Of a stretch of DNA of 64,000 nucleotides, positions 11,811-24,209 are shown piece after piece. The notes under the pieces are model-generated. The model saw nothing but the letters and a program-made list of their open reading frames with translations. It did no database searches and was not told the DNA's origin. Each line of letters opens with the position of its first letter. Position 1 is the stretch's first letter. The stretch is from Berberis thunbergii (Eukaryota; Streptophyta; Magnoliopsida; Ranunculales; Berberidaceae): assembly GCA_003290165.1 (NCBI GenBank), contig QNQO01001854.1, positions 124,001-188,000 of the forward strand, in the 5' to 3' direction. A program made the translations under genes and the position numbers.

Positions 11811-13094
11811 TGTAGTGGAACCCATCGGGCATTCGAGTGTCCCAACCGGGGAAAACTTATCGCTCTTGTCATGGAGGAAGAAGCAAAAGAAGAAAGGAGG
11901 ATCACCTCAATGAATCTCCTAAGTGCCATTCCAGCTAAGGCCGAGGAACAACTACATGGAAGGATGTACGTGGAGACCGAGATTGGGAACAAGACTTTGA
12001 AAGCCATGGTGGATACCAGAGCCGACACAGTCTACATGGCCAAAGACCTTGCTGAAAAAATTGGCCAATAATATACTAAAGAGAAATGATATATCAAGGG
12101 AGTCAATGCTAAAAGTCTCTCAATTGAAGGAATAACTCGTGACACCGATATTCAGCTTAGACAATGGCGAGGTAAAGTCGACATAACTATTGCTCCAATT
12201 GATGATCACAAGTTCTATTTAGGTATAAATTTCTTAGACATGGTGAAGGCTTTCCTGGTCTCATATGCTAATACCATGTGCATCATGGAGAAGGGACAAC
12301 CTTGTGTTGTGTCTGTGGTAAGGGAAATAAGTAAGGAGAGAATGGTGTCCGCTCTCCACCTTTCTAAAGGAGTTAAGAGGAATGAGCCTACTTACTTGGC
12401 TACTCTCAAGGAAGACGAAGGTCCAATGGATGGAGGGGTGAATACACCTAAGGTCATCCAAGATGTTCTCAAGGAGTACAATGATGTTATGCCTGCCGAG
12501 TTGCCTAAGAAGCTTCCACCAAGGAGAGAGGTGGATCATGCTATTGAGTTAGAAGTTGGAGCAAAGCCACTCGCATTTCCTCCTTATCGTATGGCACCTC
12601 CTGAGCTCGAGGAGTTAAGAAGACAATTAAAGGATTTACTTCATGCTGGTTATATCCGACCATCCAAAGCTCCATATGGTGCGCCGGTTTTATTTCAAAA
12701 AAAACATGATGGATCCCTATGACTTTTTATTGACAATCGGGCACTCAACAAGGTCACTATCAAGAACAAGTACCCGATTCCACTTATTACGGATCTCTTT
12801 GATCAACTTGGTGATGCAAGTTAGTTTACCAAGTTTGACTTGTGCTCGGGATATTATCAAGTCCGCATAGCCGAATGAGATGAACCAAAGACGACATGTG
12901 TTACAAGGTACGGGTCTTACGAGTTCTTGGTCATGCCATTTGGCCAAATTTTTCACTTTAATGAATAAGGTTCTAGCTCCTTACCTTGATCGGTTCGTAG
13001 TTGTGTACCTTGATGACATTGTGATCTATAGTAAGACATTGGAGGAACATGTGAATCACTTGAGGCAAGTGTTCCAAACTTTGAAGAACGAACT
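11811..13094 (+). pseudogene. Gypsy A protease and first part of reverse transcriptase
   Basis: The protease site reads VDTRAD (about 12010-12027), where the family has DTGA, so the catalytic glycine is lost. The RT begins with AGYIRPSKAPYGAPVLF (about 12645). A TGA at 12720-12722 stands where an Arg codon (CGA) is usual. Then come KFDLCSGYYQVRI, FLVMPFG and an intact YLDD (about 13005-13016). The frame stops at 13090-13094, the GAACT site used by Gypsy B, and resumes at 26277. Confidence 0.9.
13090..13094. repeat. Left TSD of Gypsy B
   Basis: GAACT, repeated exactly at 26272-26276 next to the other end of Gypsy B. Confidence 0.95.
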
Positions 13095-13526
13095 TGATAT
13101 TCACATAATTATTACAGAATATATCCCTTAATTTGTACATGTTAGTGTTTCGATTATTATATTTTATAGTAATTATTTCGTTTTAATATCTTTGCAGGAA
13201 TTTGAGCTTAAACGATAAATCCATATTAAGCAGTCACAAACGACATTTAGGCAATTTCAATGGTGGTATCAAACAAAACACAAACCTACACCCAACACCT
13301 AACTCTTAACCTAAAAGTCCACAAACCTACACCCAACACCTAGCTCACAACCTAAAAATCCACAAACCTAAACCTTGAAACCTAAAACCCACAAACCTAA
13401 ACCTTGAAACCTAATTCATAACCTAAACCCCATCCATAACCTAATCCATAACCTAAAACCAAACCCAATCCTACCCTCATTGATGAATCTACCCCTCATC
13501 TCATCCCTATTCATCTTCTCATTCTC

Positions 13527-13534
13527 TATAAATA
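13527..13534 (+). promoter_or_regulatory. TATA box in the 5' LTR of Gypsy B
   Basis: TATAAATA in the U3 part, 432 bp from the LTR start, repeated at 24642-24649 in the 3' LTR. The short GAG/AGG-rich sequence after it would be the start of the transcript. Confidence 0.6.
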
Positions 13535-14667
13535 GAGGAGGATAGGGTGAGAATGAGAGGGGAGAAAAGAGAAGGGAAAAGAAGCAAATTAGGAAGAAAA
13601 ATAATCCTCTTTCTCTCAAATTCACCTCACCCTCATCACCACCACCTATCCCTCTTCCACTCATCCATCTCTCACTCACTCCACTCACTCAGTAGTCACC
13701 ACACCCTCGCCACCACAGTCACCTCGCCATCGCCACCACCGAGCACCATCACCAATTCCGCCACCGTCCTCGCGCCACCATCGCGAAACAGGGGCGTGAC
13801 AACCCTGTTTCGCGTCCAACTTTCACTTTGCCACCACCCTCGGCCCCTCTCCCCTGTCCACGCACCATCACCACCTCCGCACGAGCACCGCCACCGCGCG
13901 AAAACCACCGCGAAACAGAGCACCGCGGCCCTGTTTCGCGTCGCGACAGAGCACTCGCTGCTCCTCCCTCTCGGCCTCTCTTCGTCGCGAGCTCCTTCTT
14001 GTCCTCACCTCTTGCGACCACCGTCACCACCACGACCGAGAACCACCGCCTCCTCCTCGCGAACAGAGTTCTTATCGCGAAACAGGGAGCTCCTGTTCCT
14101 CATCTGTTTTCTCTGTTTTCTTAGTATTTCCTCACCTTTTCTCTTCTTATGCAGGTTCTGGAAGCGATTTGAGGTCGAGGACGGGCCAGAGGAGCGAGAA
14201 CAGCGGCGGAACGACCGCTGTCGCGCTGGAGAAGACGGTGGCGCGTCAGTGGCACTGTAGCAGCACTGTAGCGCTACTGTAGCAGAGGCGGGAATCAGTT
14301 TATTTCGTTATTTGGCTATTTGCACCCCCGAGTTCTCTAAGAGCCACCACAGTGCCTTTAGCAGCCCTTTTCTCGGGATTCGCGTCCGTGCAGAGATGAG
14401 TTGCGGCATACCACATCACGAGGAGATGACTACCACTACCATGGATAGCTAAACCCTTCGCCAAGGCTACAATGAAACCACAGGATTTCCTAGAGTTTGT
14501 GTATTTAAATTTATTATTTTCTTTATGCTTGAACGTTAAACATATTTGGTTTATGATTTTTAATAAATTGCTTTCACCGATTATATCCTGATTAATTGTC
14601 TAGACTAGTCGGTAGTTAGAAGTACCCTTTGTTGAAATTCAAAAGCCTGATTTAATCAATTAATCCG

Positions 14668-14778
14668 AATCTGTGATTGTGTGTGCCGTAAGAAGACACG
14701 CAATGCTAGGGATTAGGATTAGTTAAAATAAATCTGTGATTGTGTGTGCCGTAAGAAGACACGCAATTCTAGGGATTT
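14668..14778 (+). repeat. 63-bp tandem repeat in the Gypsy B LTR
   Basis: AATCTGTGATTGTGTGTGCC starts at 14668 and again at 14731; the first 47 bases match with one substitution. The same pair is present in the 3' LTR at 25794 and 25857. Confidence 0.9.
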
Positions 14779-15151
14779 ATACCTATGCTTAAATCAATTG
14801 TGAACTTAGATTAATCTTTAGGTTAGTCATGTTAAATCTTGAAAACAATATCTTTGATTACACAAATCTCAAAGAACCTGTGGTGGATTCAATGCCTTGG
14901 TTTCCTTTCTCATATTATTTAAAACTTTTTATTTTGTTTTTAAGTTGATTTTTAGTTTACATATTTTAATTGCTGTAACCCCAATTTTAAATTAGTTTAA
15001 TTAAATTCTAAAATTTCAATTGCATCCACTTTCCTCGTGGGATCGACCCGTACTTGCCGTTGTCTACCAGTTAGGCACCGTGCACTTACGGTTATTACAA
15101 GTGGGTTAAATTAACCTGTTAATTTAGGTTAGTTGAATTCCCATCAAGTTT

Positions 15152-15170
15152 TTGGCGCCGTTGCCGGGGA
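15152..15170 (+). promoter_or_regulatory. Primer-binding site of Gypsy B
   Basis: TTGGCGCCGTTGCCGGGGA, a few bases after the LTR end. TGGCGCCGTTGCCGGGGA is the site described for Athila/Tat elements and matches the 3' end of a tRNA-Asp. Confidence 0.9.
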
Positions 15171-16590
15171 ATTTGCGGTGTAATTGAATTTAAGATTTAT
15201 TTTTACTAATTAAAAAAAAAAATCATAAAAATTCAAAAACAATTTAAAAAAAAAAAAAAATTAAAAAAAAAATTAAAAATTTTTAAAACAAAAAAAAAAA
15301 ATTTAAATTTATTCTTATTTTTATTTTTATTTTGTTCTTTTTACACTCATTTTCTGTTGATTTTGCAGATTACACGCTTCTCGAGGAAATTTGACGATCC
15401 TGCAAAAACATCAAGAAAATTTTTATTTTTATTTTGTGAGGAGAGTTGTACTTTTATTTTCACCTCGTTTTACGAGTGTGCGGTGTAATAATTTTTTGAA
15501 CTTTACTATTTTTCATTTTGTTTAATTAAAAAAAAAAAAAAAAAAAACCCACAATTTTCTAAATCAAAAGAAATTATAGGGAAACAATTTTAATTGTTAC
15601 CCAATAATTTTTTTAATTTAGAAATCTGACTTCTAAGACCAAGACCAGTAAATTTTGCATGTTGTGCTGATGAAACATATAAAGAGAAGTCAGACTTTTT
15701 TTTGAATTGTGCTAACTTCTTGTGCAGATTGGAATACGCACACTGTAAGTATTGCTGTCTCACGCAATGTATTAGCGACCAGGGTGCTTGGTGTAATTGG
15801 TTGAAATTGTGTGATTGGTTGTTAAAATTCTGTAATTGTGGATGTTAAACTTTAGTATTTCATAATAAGCAGACCCAGCTTCTAAATAGAAACTGGTGGG
15901 ACTTGATATCCCCACCTCATCACTCCAGCTGTGTGCAACCAATAGCCTCACATAATTAAAATCAATTAGCAAGTTAGATAGAGCATCTCGTAGGTTCGGT
16001 GTTCATAAGACAACCAAGACCAAGGTAAATCCAATAATTTTTGTGTTGACCAAAGCTAAAAGTGACGATGGGTTTAATCATTCAATGAACTCCGAGAGGC
16101 CACTGCCACAAGGGTAATTTACCCGGTACGCCGAGTCATAAGTAAGCTACGATCCACAAGAAGGATTGGTGTAACCAACAGTTTTCGGTTAGGAACACAA
16201 GCCTCAAGTGTGCATTTAACATCACATCGTTCTCACATCTATTGGCTTACAGAGCGGTAGCACAAGGAAGTACTTAATTGGACCATTGTGACCTCCTTCT
16301 CTTGTGCGGTAATCCGGTTTCTTTGAAACAAAACTCTAGCCTACTGATTTTGAACTTTGCGGTGTAAAGTGTATACTCTTAGGATCAACTTGTAGCACCC
16401 ATTATTCTGTCATAAAGATTACATAAGAAATAATCTGTCCCCCAAAGATAAGAAGATAATTAATCTCAAAAACACTAATTGCTTAGGGAGGCATTTTTTC
16501 TTGTGCATCAATTGATTGCTGATTGTGTTTGAGTCTGTGCGTGAATTTTTTTAAAGTTAGCAAACATTTCGACCCTCACTTGGTGTAGAC
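15171..16590 (+). other. 5' leader of Gypsy B
   Basis: 1.4 kb of noncoding sequence with A-rich tracts (15200-15310, 15528-15547) and three copies of the 10-mer TGCGGTGTAA (15174, 15479, 16358). It presumably holds packaging or translation-control signals; that is inference. Confidence 0.7.
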
Positions 16591-19500
16591 TTGTTTATGC
16601 GTCTTTGGGAACGAGATTCAAGGGGTCGACTGATTAAAGAGGATCCTGTAGAGTTGTTTGAAGTCCCCATTGACCTTCTAGAATCATTCTCATTATCAAG
16701 TGAGACCACTGAAATGGCCGAGGAGAGAGCATTTAAGGATTATTTTTCTCCACGTTCCAATAACACCCCATCTTGCATTGTCTTGCCTGAGACCACTGCA
16801 AATAGCTTTGAGCTAAAACCATCAATTATCCACCTTTTGCCTTCCTTTTATGGTCTAGAAAGAGAGGATCCCTATCTTCATGTCAAAGAGTTTCTTGACA
16901 TATGTGCTACTCTGAAATATCCCAATTTTTCTGATGATTCAGTTCGTCTTAGGCTGTTCCCCTTTTCTTTAAAAGATAAGGCGAAGTCATGGTTAAACTC
17001 CTTAGAAACTGGAACCATCAACACTTGGGATGCCCTATCAGGAAAATTTTTGACAAAATATTTTCCTATTCATAAAACAAATGCCATCCGAAGAGATATA
17101 TCTAATTTTCAACAGAAAGAGGGTGAGCATTTCTATGAATGTTGGGAAAGATTCAATGAACTCATTGCTAGGTGTCCCCATCACGGCTTTGAAAAGTGGC
17201 GCTTGGTTCAATACTTTCAAGACGCGTTAACTCCTCAAAACCGTCGAATGATTGACGCCACTAGTGGTGGGTCACTTATGAAAATGAGTGCTAATGAGAT
17301 TTGGGAATTCTTTGAAGCTATTTCTGAGAATTCTCAACAATGGGATTATTCAAGAAAAGACATGGATAGGCGAAAGGGTGGTTTGTATGAAGTGAGGGAT
17401 ACATCATCTACTCCTCATCTTACTCCTTCTTCGAGGTTGGAAGAAGTTGTAATGACAATGGCACAGAAGATTGATGCATATCTGGAAAAGTCTCAGCCAT
17501 CAGTCCAAACCAATGTTCCATCCGAGGTTTGTGCTGCATGTTCAAGTTCTAGTCATTCCACATCAGACTGTCACTTGAAAAATGAGTACCCTGCTTATTT
17601 TGCTGAGCAAGTCAATGCATTCAATACCTTTAGGCAATCTGGTTATAATCCACACTCAAATTTTTACAATCCAGGTTTAGCTAAACACCCTAATCTCTCA
17701 TGGGCCCATGGTCAACATCAAGGAGGCCCAGTTGTTATCCCTCAAGCTCCTCGAGCTCCAATTCCTGCTAATAGGCCTCAATTCAATCAAGATGTTCCTC
17801 TCTCTAACACTCAGAGTTTTCAGGATACATTGAATCAATTTATGCAGAGAACAGGAACCATACTCGAACAAAACTCTCAGGCTATCACCGAACTAAGAGC
17901 TAATTCTCAACAACAATCTCAAGCCATCCAAAAGCTTGAGATGGCTGTGAGTCAAATAGCAAAATCCTTTCCTGAAAGAGAAGCAGGAAGATTCCCTGGT
18001 CAACCCATTCAAAATCCTAAGGGCAAATTCGAAATAGGCAGTACATCTCAGCCACGAAATGAAGATGTCAAATCTATCATAACCCTTAGGAGTGGAAAAC
18101 AAGTTGACAACCAACTTAGAATGCCTAATTTGATTGATCCTGAAGCCCAATCTACGCCAAGGCAAGTCACACCTCCATCTGAGAAGGAGGCTGATAAAGC
18201 CTCATCTTCTCAAGAGGATCATCATCTTGACTCTAATCCCACCAAGGCATCCTATACGCCTAGAGCCCCATTTCCATCGCGGTTAGCTCCGGCGAAGAAA
18301 GGAACAAATGCCAACAATATAATGGAAATTTTTAAACAAGTTCAAATCAATATTCCATTACTCGAGGCCATTAAGCAAGTTCCCTCTTATGCCAAGTTTT
18401 TGAAGGATTTGTGTACACAAAAGCGAAAAGTACATGTGCACAAAAGAGCCTTCCTAACTGAGCAAGTTAGCTCCATCCTTCAACACAAAACCCCACCTAA
18501 GTATAGAGATCCTGGTTGCCCGACTATTTCATGTGTGATTGGTGATCATATGATTGAGAAGGCACTGTTAGATTTAGGGGCAAGTGTTAATCTATTGCCA
18601 TACTCGGTATATGAGCAATTGGGTCTTGGTGAGTTGAAATCAACTCAAGTGACATTGCAATTGGCAGACAGATCTGTCCGAGTCCCCCGCGGTATGTTAG
18701 AGGATGTGATCATTCAGGTGGACAAATTTTATTTCCCTGTGGACTTCATAGTCCTGGACACACAACCTGTTCACAATCCCTCTAGTCACATTCCAGTTAT
18801 TTTGGGTCGTCCATTTTTGGCCACATCCAATGCTATCATTAACTGTCGAAATGGAATCATGAAATTATCATTTGGTAACATGACCGTCGAACTCAACGTA
18901 TTCAATGTAAGTCAACAACCTCCCGAGTCTGAGGACTCCCTTGAGGTTAACATGATTGAGAGATTGGCGGAACATTCATTTCCTCAGTTTAATGATCCTT
19001 TAGAGGCTTGTTTGACTCATTTTAATTTAGACTTCGATATTAATGATTCCATCAGGGAAGTCAATGTTTTGCTTGATTCTACCCCTATAATGGAAACCAG
19101 ATATAAATGGAAGCCTAGGGTGGAAACTCTTCCACTCAGTGAGTCAAATCAAGTCCCTTCCGTTGAACAACCACCCAAGCTCGACCTAAAAGTATTACCT
19201 GACAACCTCAAGTATGCTTTTTTAGGTGTTGACGATACCTTACCTGTTATTATTTCATCTGCATTGACTGAAGAACAGGAAGGAAAATTGCTAGATGTTT
19301 TAAAAGAACATAAAACAGCACTTGGGTGGACTATCGCGGATATTAAAGGAATAAGTCCAACCGTTTGCATGCATCGCATTCATATCGAAGATAATGCCAA
19401 AGTATCGCGTGAAATGCAACGTAGACTTAATCCTAATCTAAAGGAAGTTGTCCGAGCTGAAGTGCTCAAATTGTTGGATGTGGGTATAATCTACCCAATT

Positions 19501-22086
19501 TCGGATAGCCCTTGGGTAAGTCCTGTTCAAGTTGTCCCAAAGAAGTCAGGGGTAACGGTAATCAAGAATGACAAGAATGAATTAGTACCAACCCGCATGA
19601 CCACGGGGTGGCGAGTATGTATTGATTACCGTAAGTTGAACTTGGTCACAAGGAAGGATCACTTTCCTCTCCCTTTCATTGACCAGATGCTTGAAAGGTT
19701 AGCCGGACATGATTACTATTGTTTTCTTGATGGGTATTCCGGTTATAACCAAATCCCCATTGCACCCGAGGATCAAGAGAAGACCACATTCACTTGTCCC
19801 TTTGGAACTTTCGCATATCGGAGAATGCCCTTTGGATTGTGTAACGCACCCGCTACTTTTCAGCGATGCATGCTTAGCATCTTTTCCGATATGGTTGAGA
19901 GGTTCCTCGAAGTGTTTATGGATGATTTCTCAGTATTTGGTGATTCATTTGATGAATGTCTACATCATTTAACTTTAGTGTTAAATAGATGTGTGGAGAA
20001 AAATCTTGTCTTAAATTGGGAGAAATGTCACTTTATGGTACGACAAGGCATTGTTCTTGGACATGTAATCTCACACAAGGGAATTGAAGTCGACAAAGCC
20101 AAAATTGATTTAATTTCAAGTCTTCCGCCTCCAAAGACGGTTAAGGAAATTAGATCTTTTCTAGGCCATGCTGGATTTTATCGGAGATTCATCAAAGATT
20201 TTAGCAAAATCGCTCGTCCTTTATGCAATTTACTTGCTAAAAACGCAGTTTTTGTTTTTGATGAAGATTGTTTAAAAGCTTTTGAGAAGCTCAAACAATT
20301 ATTGACGTCAGCTCCAATCATCCAATCTCCTAATTGGAACTTTCCCTTTGAGATTATGTGTGATGCTTCCGACTTTGCACTCGGAGTTGTCCTAGGACAA
20401 TGATTGGACAAAAAGCCACATGTCATTTATTACGCTAGTAGAACTCTACAAGACGCACAACTTAATTACTCTACCACTGAGAAAGAGTTATTAGCTGTAG
20501 TCTTTGCTCTAGATAAATTTCGGTCTTACCTTATAGGATCCAAAGTAATTATTTTTACTGATCACGCGGCGTTAAAGTATCTTTTCTCTAAAAAAGATGC
20601 TAAACCTCGCTTAATCCGATGGGTCCTATTGCTACAAGAATTTGATATTGAAATTCGGGACAAGAAAGGTTCAGAAAATGTTGTAGCTGACCATTTATCT
20701 AGACTTCTAGTAGAGTCATCTAGCGAATATTTACCATTGAATGAGTCATTTCCTGATGAGCAATTATTTGCTCTCTCCCAATTACCTTGGTATGCAGATA
20801 TTGTGAACTATCTTGTTACAGGTCAACTTCCTTTGAAGTGGTCCAAACAAGATAGATCCAAATTTCTTGCTGAGGTTAGACATTTCTTCTGGGATGATCC
20901 ATACTTGTTCAAGTATTGTCCTGATCAGGTTATCAGGAGATGTGTTCCTGAAAGTGAATTTCACAGCATCATCTCATTTTGTCATGAGCAAGCTTGTGGT
21001 GGTCATTTTAGCTCTAAAAAGACAGCTGCAAAAGTTTTGCAGAGTGGTTTTTATTGGCCTACCCTTTTTCGAGATACTCATGCCTTTTGCACCACTTGTG
21101 ATCGATGCCAACGAATGGGTTCCATCTCTCGTCGCAACATGATGCCCCTTACTAATATTCTTGTGGTTGAAATCTTTGATGTTTGGGGTATTGATTTCAT
21201 GGGACCATTCCCGCCTTCGTTTGGCAATCTTTTCATCCTTGTTGCTGTGGATTATGTGTCCAAATGGGTAGAAGCGATACCATGTAAAACGAATGACCAC
21301 AAGGTTGTGGTAAGATTCTTGAAAGATAATATCTTTTCTCGTTTTGGTATTCCGCGTGCCATTATAAGTGACGGTGGTTCTCATTTTTGCAATAGACCGT
21401 TCGGGCTATTAGTAAAGAAATACTCCATCACACATAAGGTTGGCACCCCCTATCATCCACAAACAAGTGGGCAAGTGGAGATTTCCAATCGGGAGATTAA
21501 AAACATTCTAGAGAAGACAGTCAGACCAGACCGTAAAGACTGGTCTCAACGTCTGAGTGATGCTCTCTGGGCTTATAGAACAGCATTTAAGACCCCGATT
21601 GGAATGTCTCCATATAGGCTTGTTTTTGGAAAAGCATGTCATTTGCCTGTGGAATTGGCACATCGTGCATATTGGGCCATCAAGACATTCAATTTTGATA
21701 TGGTCAAGGCTGGATCACATCGTAAGCTTCAACTTGATGAGTTGGAAGAGATCCGAAATGATGCGTACCACAATGCCAAAATCTACAAAGAACGTACGAA
21801 GATATTCCATGATAAATCCATTCTTCGTAAGTCCTTTGAGCCATCTCAAAAAGTTCTGTTGTTCGACTCTCGGTTACGACTTTTTCCGGGCAAGTTGAGA
21901 TCTCGGTGGTCTGGACCTTATATTGTGAAAACAGTGTTCCCACATGGAGCTGTGGAGATCGTTAATCCTAAGGATGGCCATGTATTTAAGGTAAATGGTC
22001 AACGACTTAAGCCATTCTTAGAGTTACCTCGATTAGAAGTCGAAGTTGATGTAATCCTATTAGAGGACCCTGTGTATCAGAAGTGA
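16591..22086 (+). pseudogene. Gypsy B gag-pol polyprotein, one nonsense codon
   Basis: A single frame of 1831 codons, open except for TGA at 20401-20403 (codon 1271). Gag covers roughly residues 60-310, with a CCHC zinc knuckle at residues 314-327 (CAACSSSSHSTSDC). The protease has LLDLGAS at about 660. RT contains CIDYRKLN, CFLDGYSGYNQI, FGLCNAPATFQR and the catalytic FMDD (second Asp pair 1111-1112). RNase H starts FEIMCDASDFALG, is cut by the TGA, and continues [14 protein letters not shown]. Integrase has the HHCC zinc region (20980-21120) and a DD35E triad at 21193, 21370 and 21478 with exactly 35 residues between the last two. A CGA Arg codon is usual at the TGA position, so one C-to-T change explains the break. 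The start could also be a downstream Met. Confidence 0.95.
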
Positions 22087-24194
22087 GGATCTTTTGGGTT
22101 TTGTCGGGCTGATGACGTTAAACCAAGCGCTCCTAGGAGGCAACCTAGCTTTAGTTGTGTGTCTCTGCTGTTAGTCTGGATTGATTTTCGAGTACCCTAT
22201 TTAGTTGTGTTTCACTCTTACTCGTTAGCTCCGTAACAGTTTTGACTAACAACTAGCTTTCTTTTTAGTTTTCTTTGTTAGTGTCGAGTCTGCATTTTAT
22301 CGATTTCTAATGAAAACTCCATGATTCTTATGTTTGTGAGCCTCATTGATGGATGACTTCTTGGAAATTGGTACAATCTTCACCGCGGTAATACTGTTCT
22401 AACCTCCTCTCCTGTACTTATTTCATTCATTTGTAAGATTATTTTGTTAAACATTGAGGACAATGTTCGGATTAGGTTTGGGGGTAGGATTCACGAGTCG
22501 GTGAATTTTTCATTTTTTTTCGTAGTATTTGAAAAGGTGAATTTTTCATTTTTTTTCGTAGTATTTTCTTTTCTTTTCTTGAAAAAAAAAAAAATGCTTT
22601 TCTGTCAAGAAAACTTGGTCTTTTACGAGTATGAAAATGGACTTTAAATGTTTTATGCTCAAGAAAATGCAAGCCAACTTGACATATTGGTATATTGATA
22701 AAAGACTGAAAGTTTATTAAGATCCTTAAGTTAGATCTAGTTCATAAGATTTTTCAACTCGATTATCTTTGCACCATGAGCCATGTTAGCATAACTTGAA
22801 GTTGATGAGTGAAATATATACTAGAAAACCTTAGAATAATAGTGGAGACTTAACCCTGAAAGCTTTGAGCCTTTCTATTTTTCTGAGGGTTATACATAAA
22901 CTCTGATTTTTCTTGAGTCTACATTATCTCGTTGATGATCTCATTATTTTCATTCTTTTGATCAATTGCTTTGGAAATGACATAAAAATTGAATTATTAC
23001 ACTAGAACTTCTTGGCTTATTCAATTGAGATGTCATAATACTGACCCGAACTTAGGAAATGATCTAGGCATTTTTTTCTTTAAACCATTAACTAGCCTTT
23101 TAACTTACCCATAACATTAACTTTTTGTAGCCTTTTGAGCCATAGATTAACCTTTTATTTGTTAACCCATTAACCTTTACCCAATTTTTCTGGGAATGTG
23201 TACGGATGAATATACTTGGTGTAAAAAGGGCATGAAAGATCAAAATATGAATATTTCATAAATCCTCTATGAAAGAAAGAAAGAAAGCAAGAAAGAAAAA
23301 GAAAAAAAAAAGAAAAAAAAAAGAGGGAAACAGAAGAAGAATGTGAATGAGGATAAAGATGTGAGAATGAAGAAAAAATTGATGGTGCGCAACATTGATT
23401 TATTCTTGACAACCCTAATTGTACGTATAATGGGTGTATACATTCCTAGAAATTTTTGTTAGAATCCTTTGACATTCCTTATTAACTATTACCCAAGCCC
23501 CATTACAACCCAACAAAGTCCTAGTTGATCTTAGGTAAAGGTTGGTTTCGTAGATGTGGAGATTTAATAACCAAGACCTATGGTGTTTGATTCAACATTC
23601 CCAAAAGCAATTGATATTCCTGTCCATGAGATCATGTTCATTCCATTCTTGAAAAGTCCGTTCTTCATATTACTATATGTGAGATGATTGTTTTCCATCA
23701 TTTACTCTTTTCCTCACATATAAACTGAGTGAAATATCAAATCTCTGAGTGTTTTGTTGTGAGTGACATGAGATGTTTGAAGTCAAAACAAACTTTCTAC
23801 AGGAGATTTAGTCATTGTTTTACTCTGAAATGAAAAGTTATGTTGACAGTGCTATCCACACACACACATTGAGTTGAGGATGATTATGAATTTTTTCTAA
23901 CCTTTGGAGAGTATTAAATTATTTGGAGATTTATTGATACACTAAAATGACACTGTTGGTTTCTTGCATTTCTTGAAGTTTTAAAATGAACACTGTTCGA
24001 CCAAGTTTTGATTGAGTCAGTAATGTTTGTGGGTAACATGTCTGGAAACCCTCACGAGACTATAACTCGTCCACTAGAGGTAATCTAGGGGTTTAAAGCC
24101 TTGTTGCACGTTTAAGGTAAGTGCAACCGATGATTCCTGCGAAAGTGAGTTAGGATTTTCTTTTTATTGTTTTGCTCGAGGACTAGCAAAATAT
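22087..24194 (+). other. Noncoding 3' region of Gypsy B
   Basis: 2.1 kb between pol and the 3' LTR where some Athila elements have an env-like gene; none is seen here. It holds GGTTTGGGGGTAGG at about 22475, very like the true polypurine tract at the LTR, a 36-bp tandem repeat (22501 and 22537) and a purine-rich stretch (23271-23330). Confidence 0.75.
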
Positions 24195-24209
24195 AGGTTT
24201 GGGGGTATT
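24195..24209 (+). promoter_or_regulatory. Polypurine tract of Gypsy B
   Basis: TAGGTTTGGGGGTAT directly before the 3' LTR, the plus-strand primer position. Confidence 0.75.

Larger units (their letters stand above)
13095..15146 (+). repeat. 5' LTR of Gypsy B
   Basis: 2052 bp, TGATATTCAC...CCCATCA. Contains a TATA box, a GC-rich stretch with inverted CGCGAAACAG words, CTGTAGC repeats (about 14253-14285) and a 63-bp tandem repeat. The short proline/serine-rich frames at 13547-14260 come from CCACCA-rich low-complexity sequence and occur in both LTRs; I do not call them genes. Confidence 0.97.

Noticed and set aside
13547..14260. 237-codon plus-strand frame and overlapping minus-strand frames in the Gypsy B LTR (also 24662-25407)
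   Set aside because: CCACCA/CTCC-rich low-complexity sequence gives open frames on both strands; the two LTR copies differ in length by an indel that shifts the frame, and it lies across the TATA and leader region.
15152..15170. tRNA gene
   Set aside because: Only the primer-binding site, complementary to a tRNA 3' end; no cloverleaf. The same holds for 10701-10712. No tRNA or rRNA gene was seen in the window.
22501..22672. Frames in the Gypsy B 3' region as an env-like gene
   Set aside because: Short, made of T-rich tandem repeats, no signal peptide or membrane pattern of the expected size.
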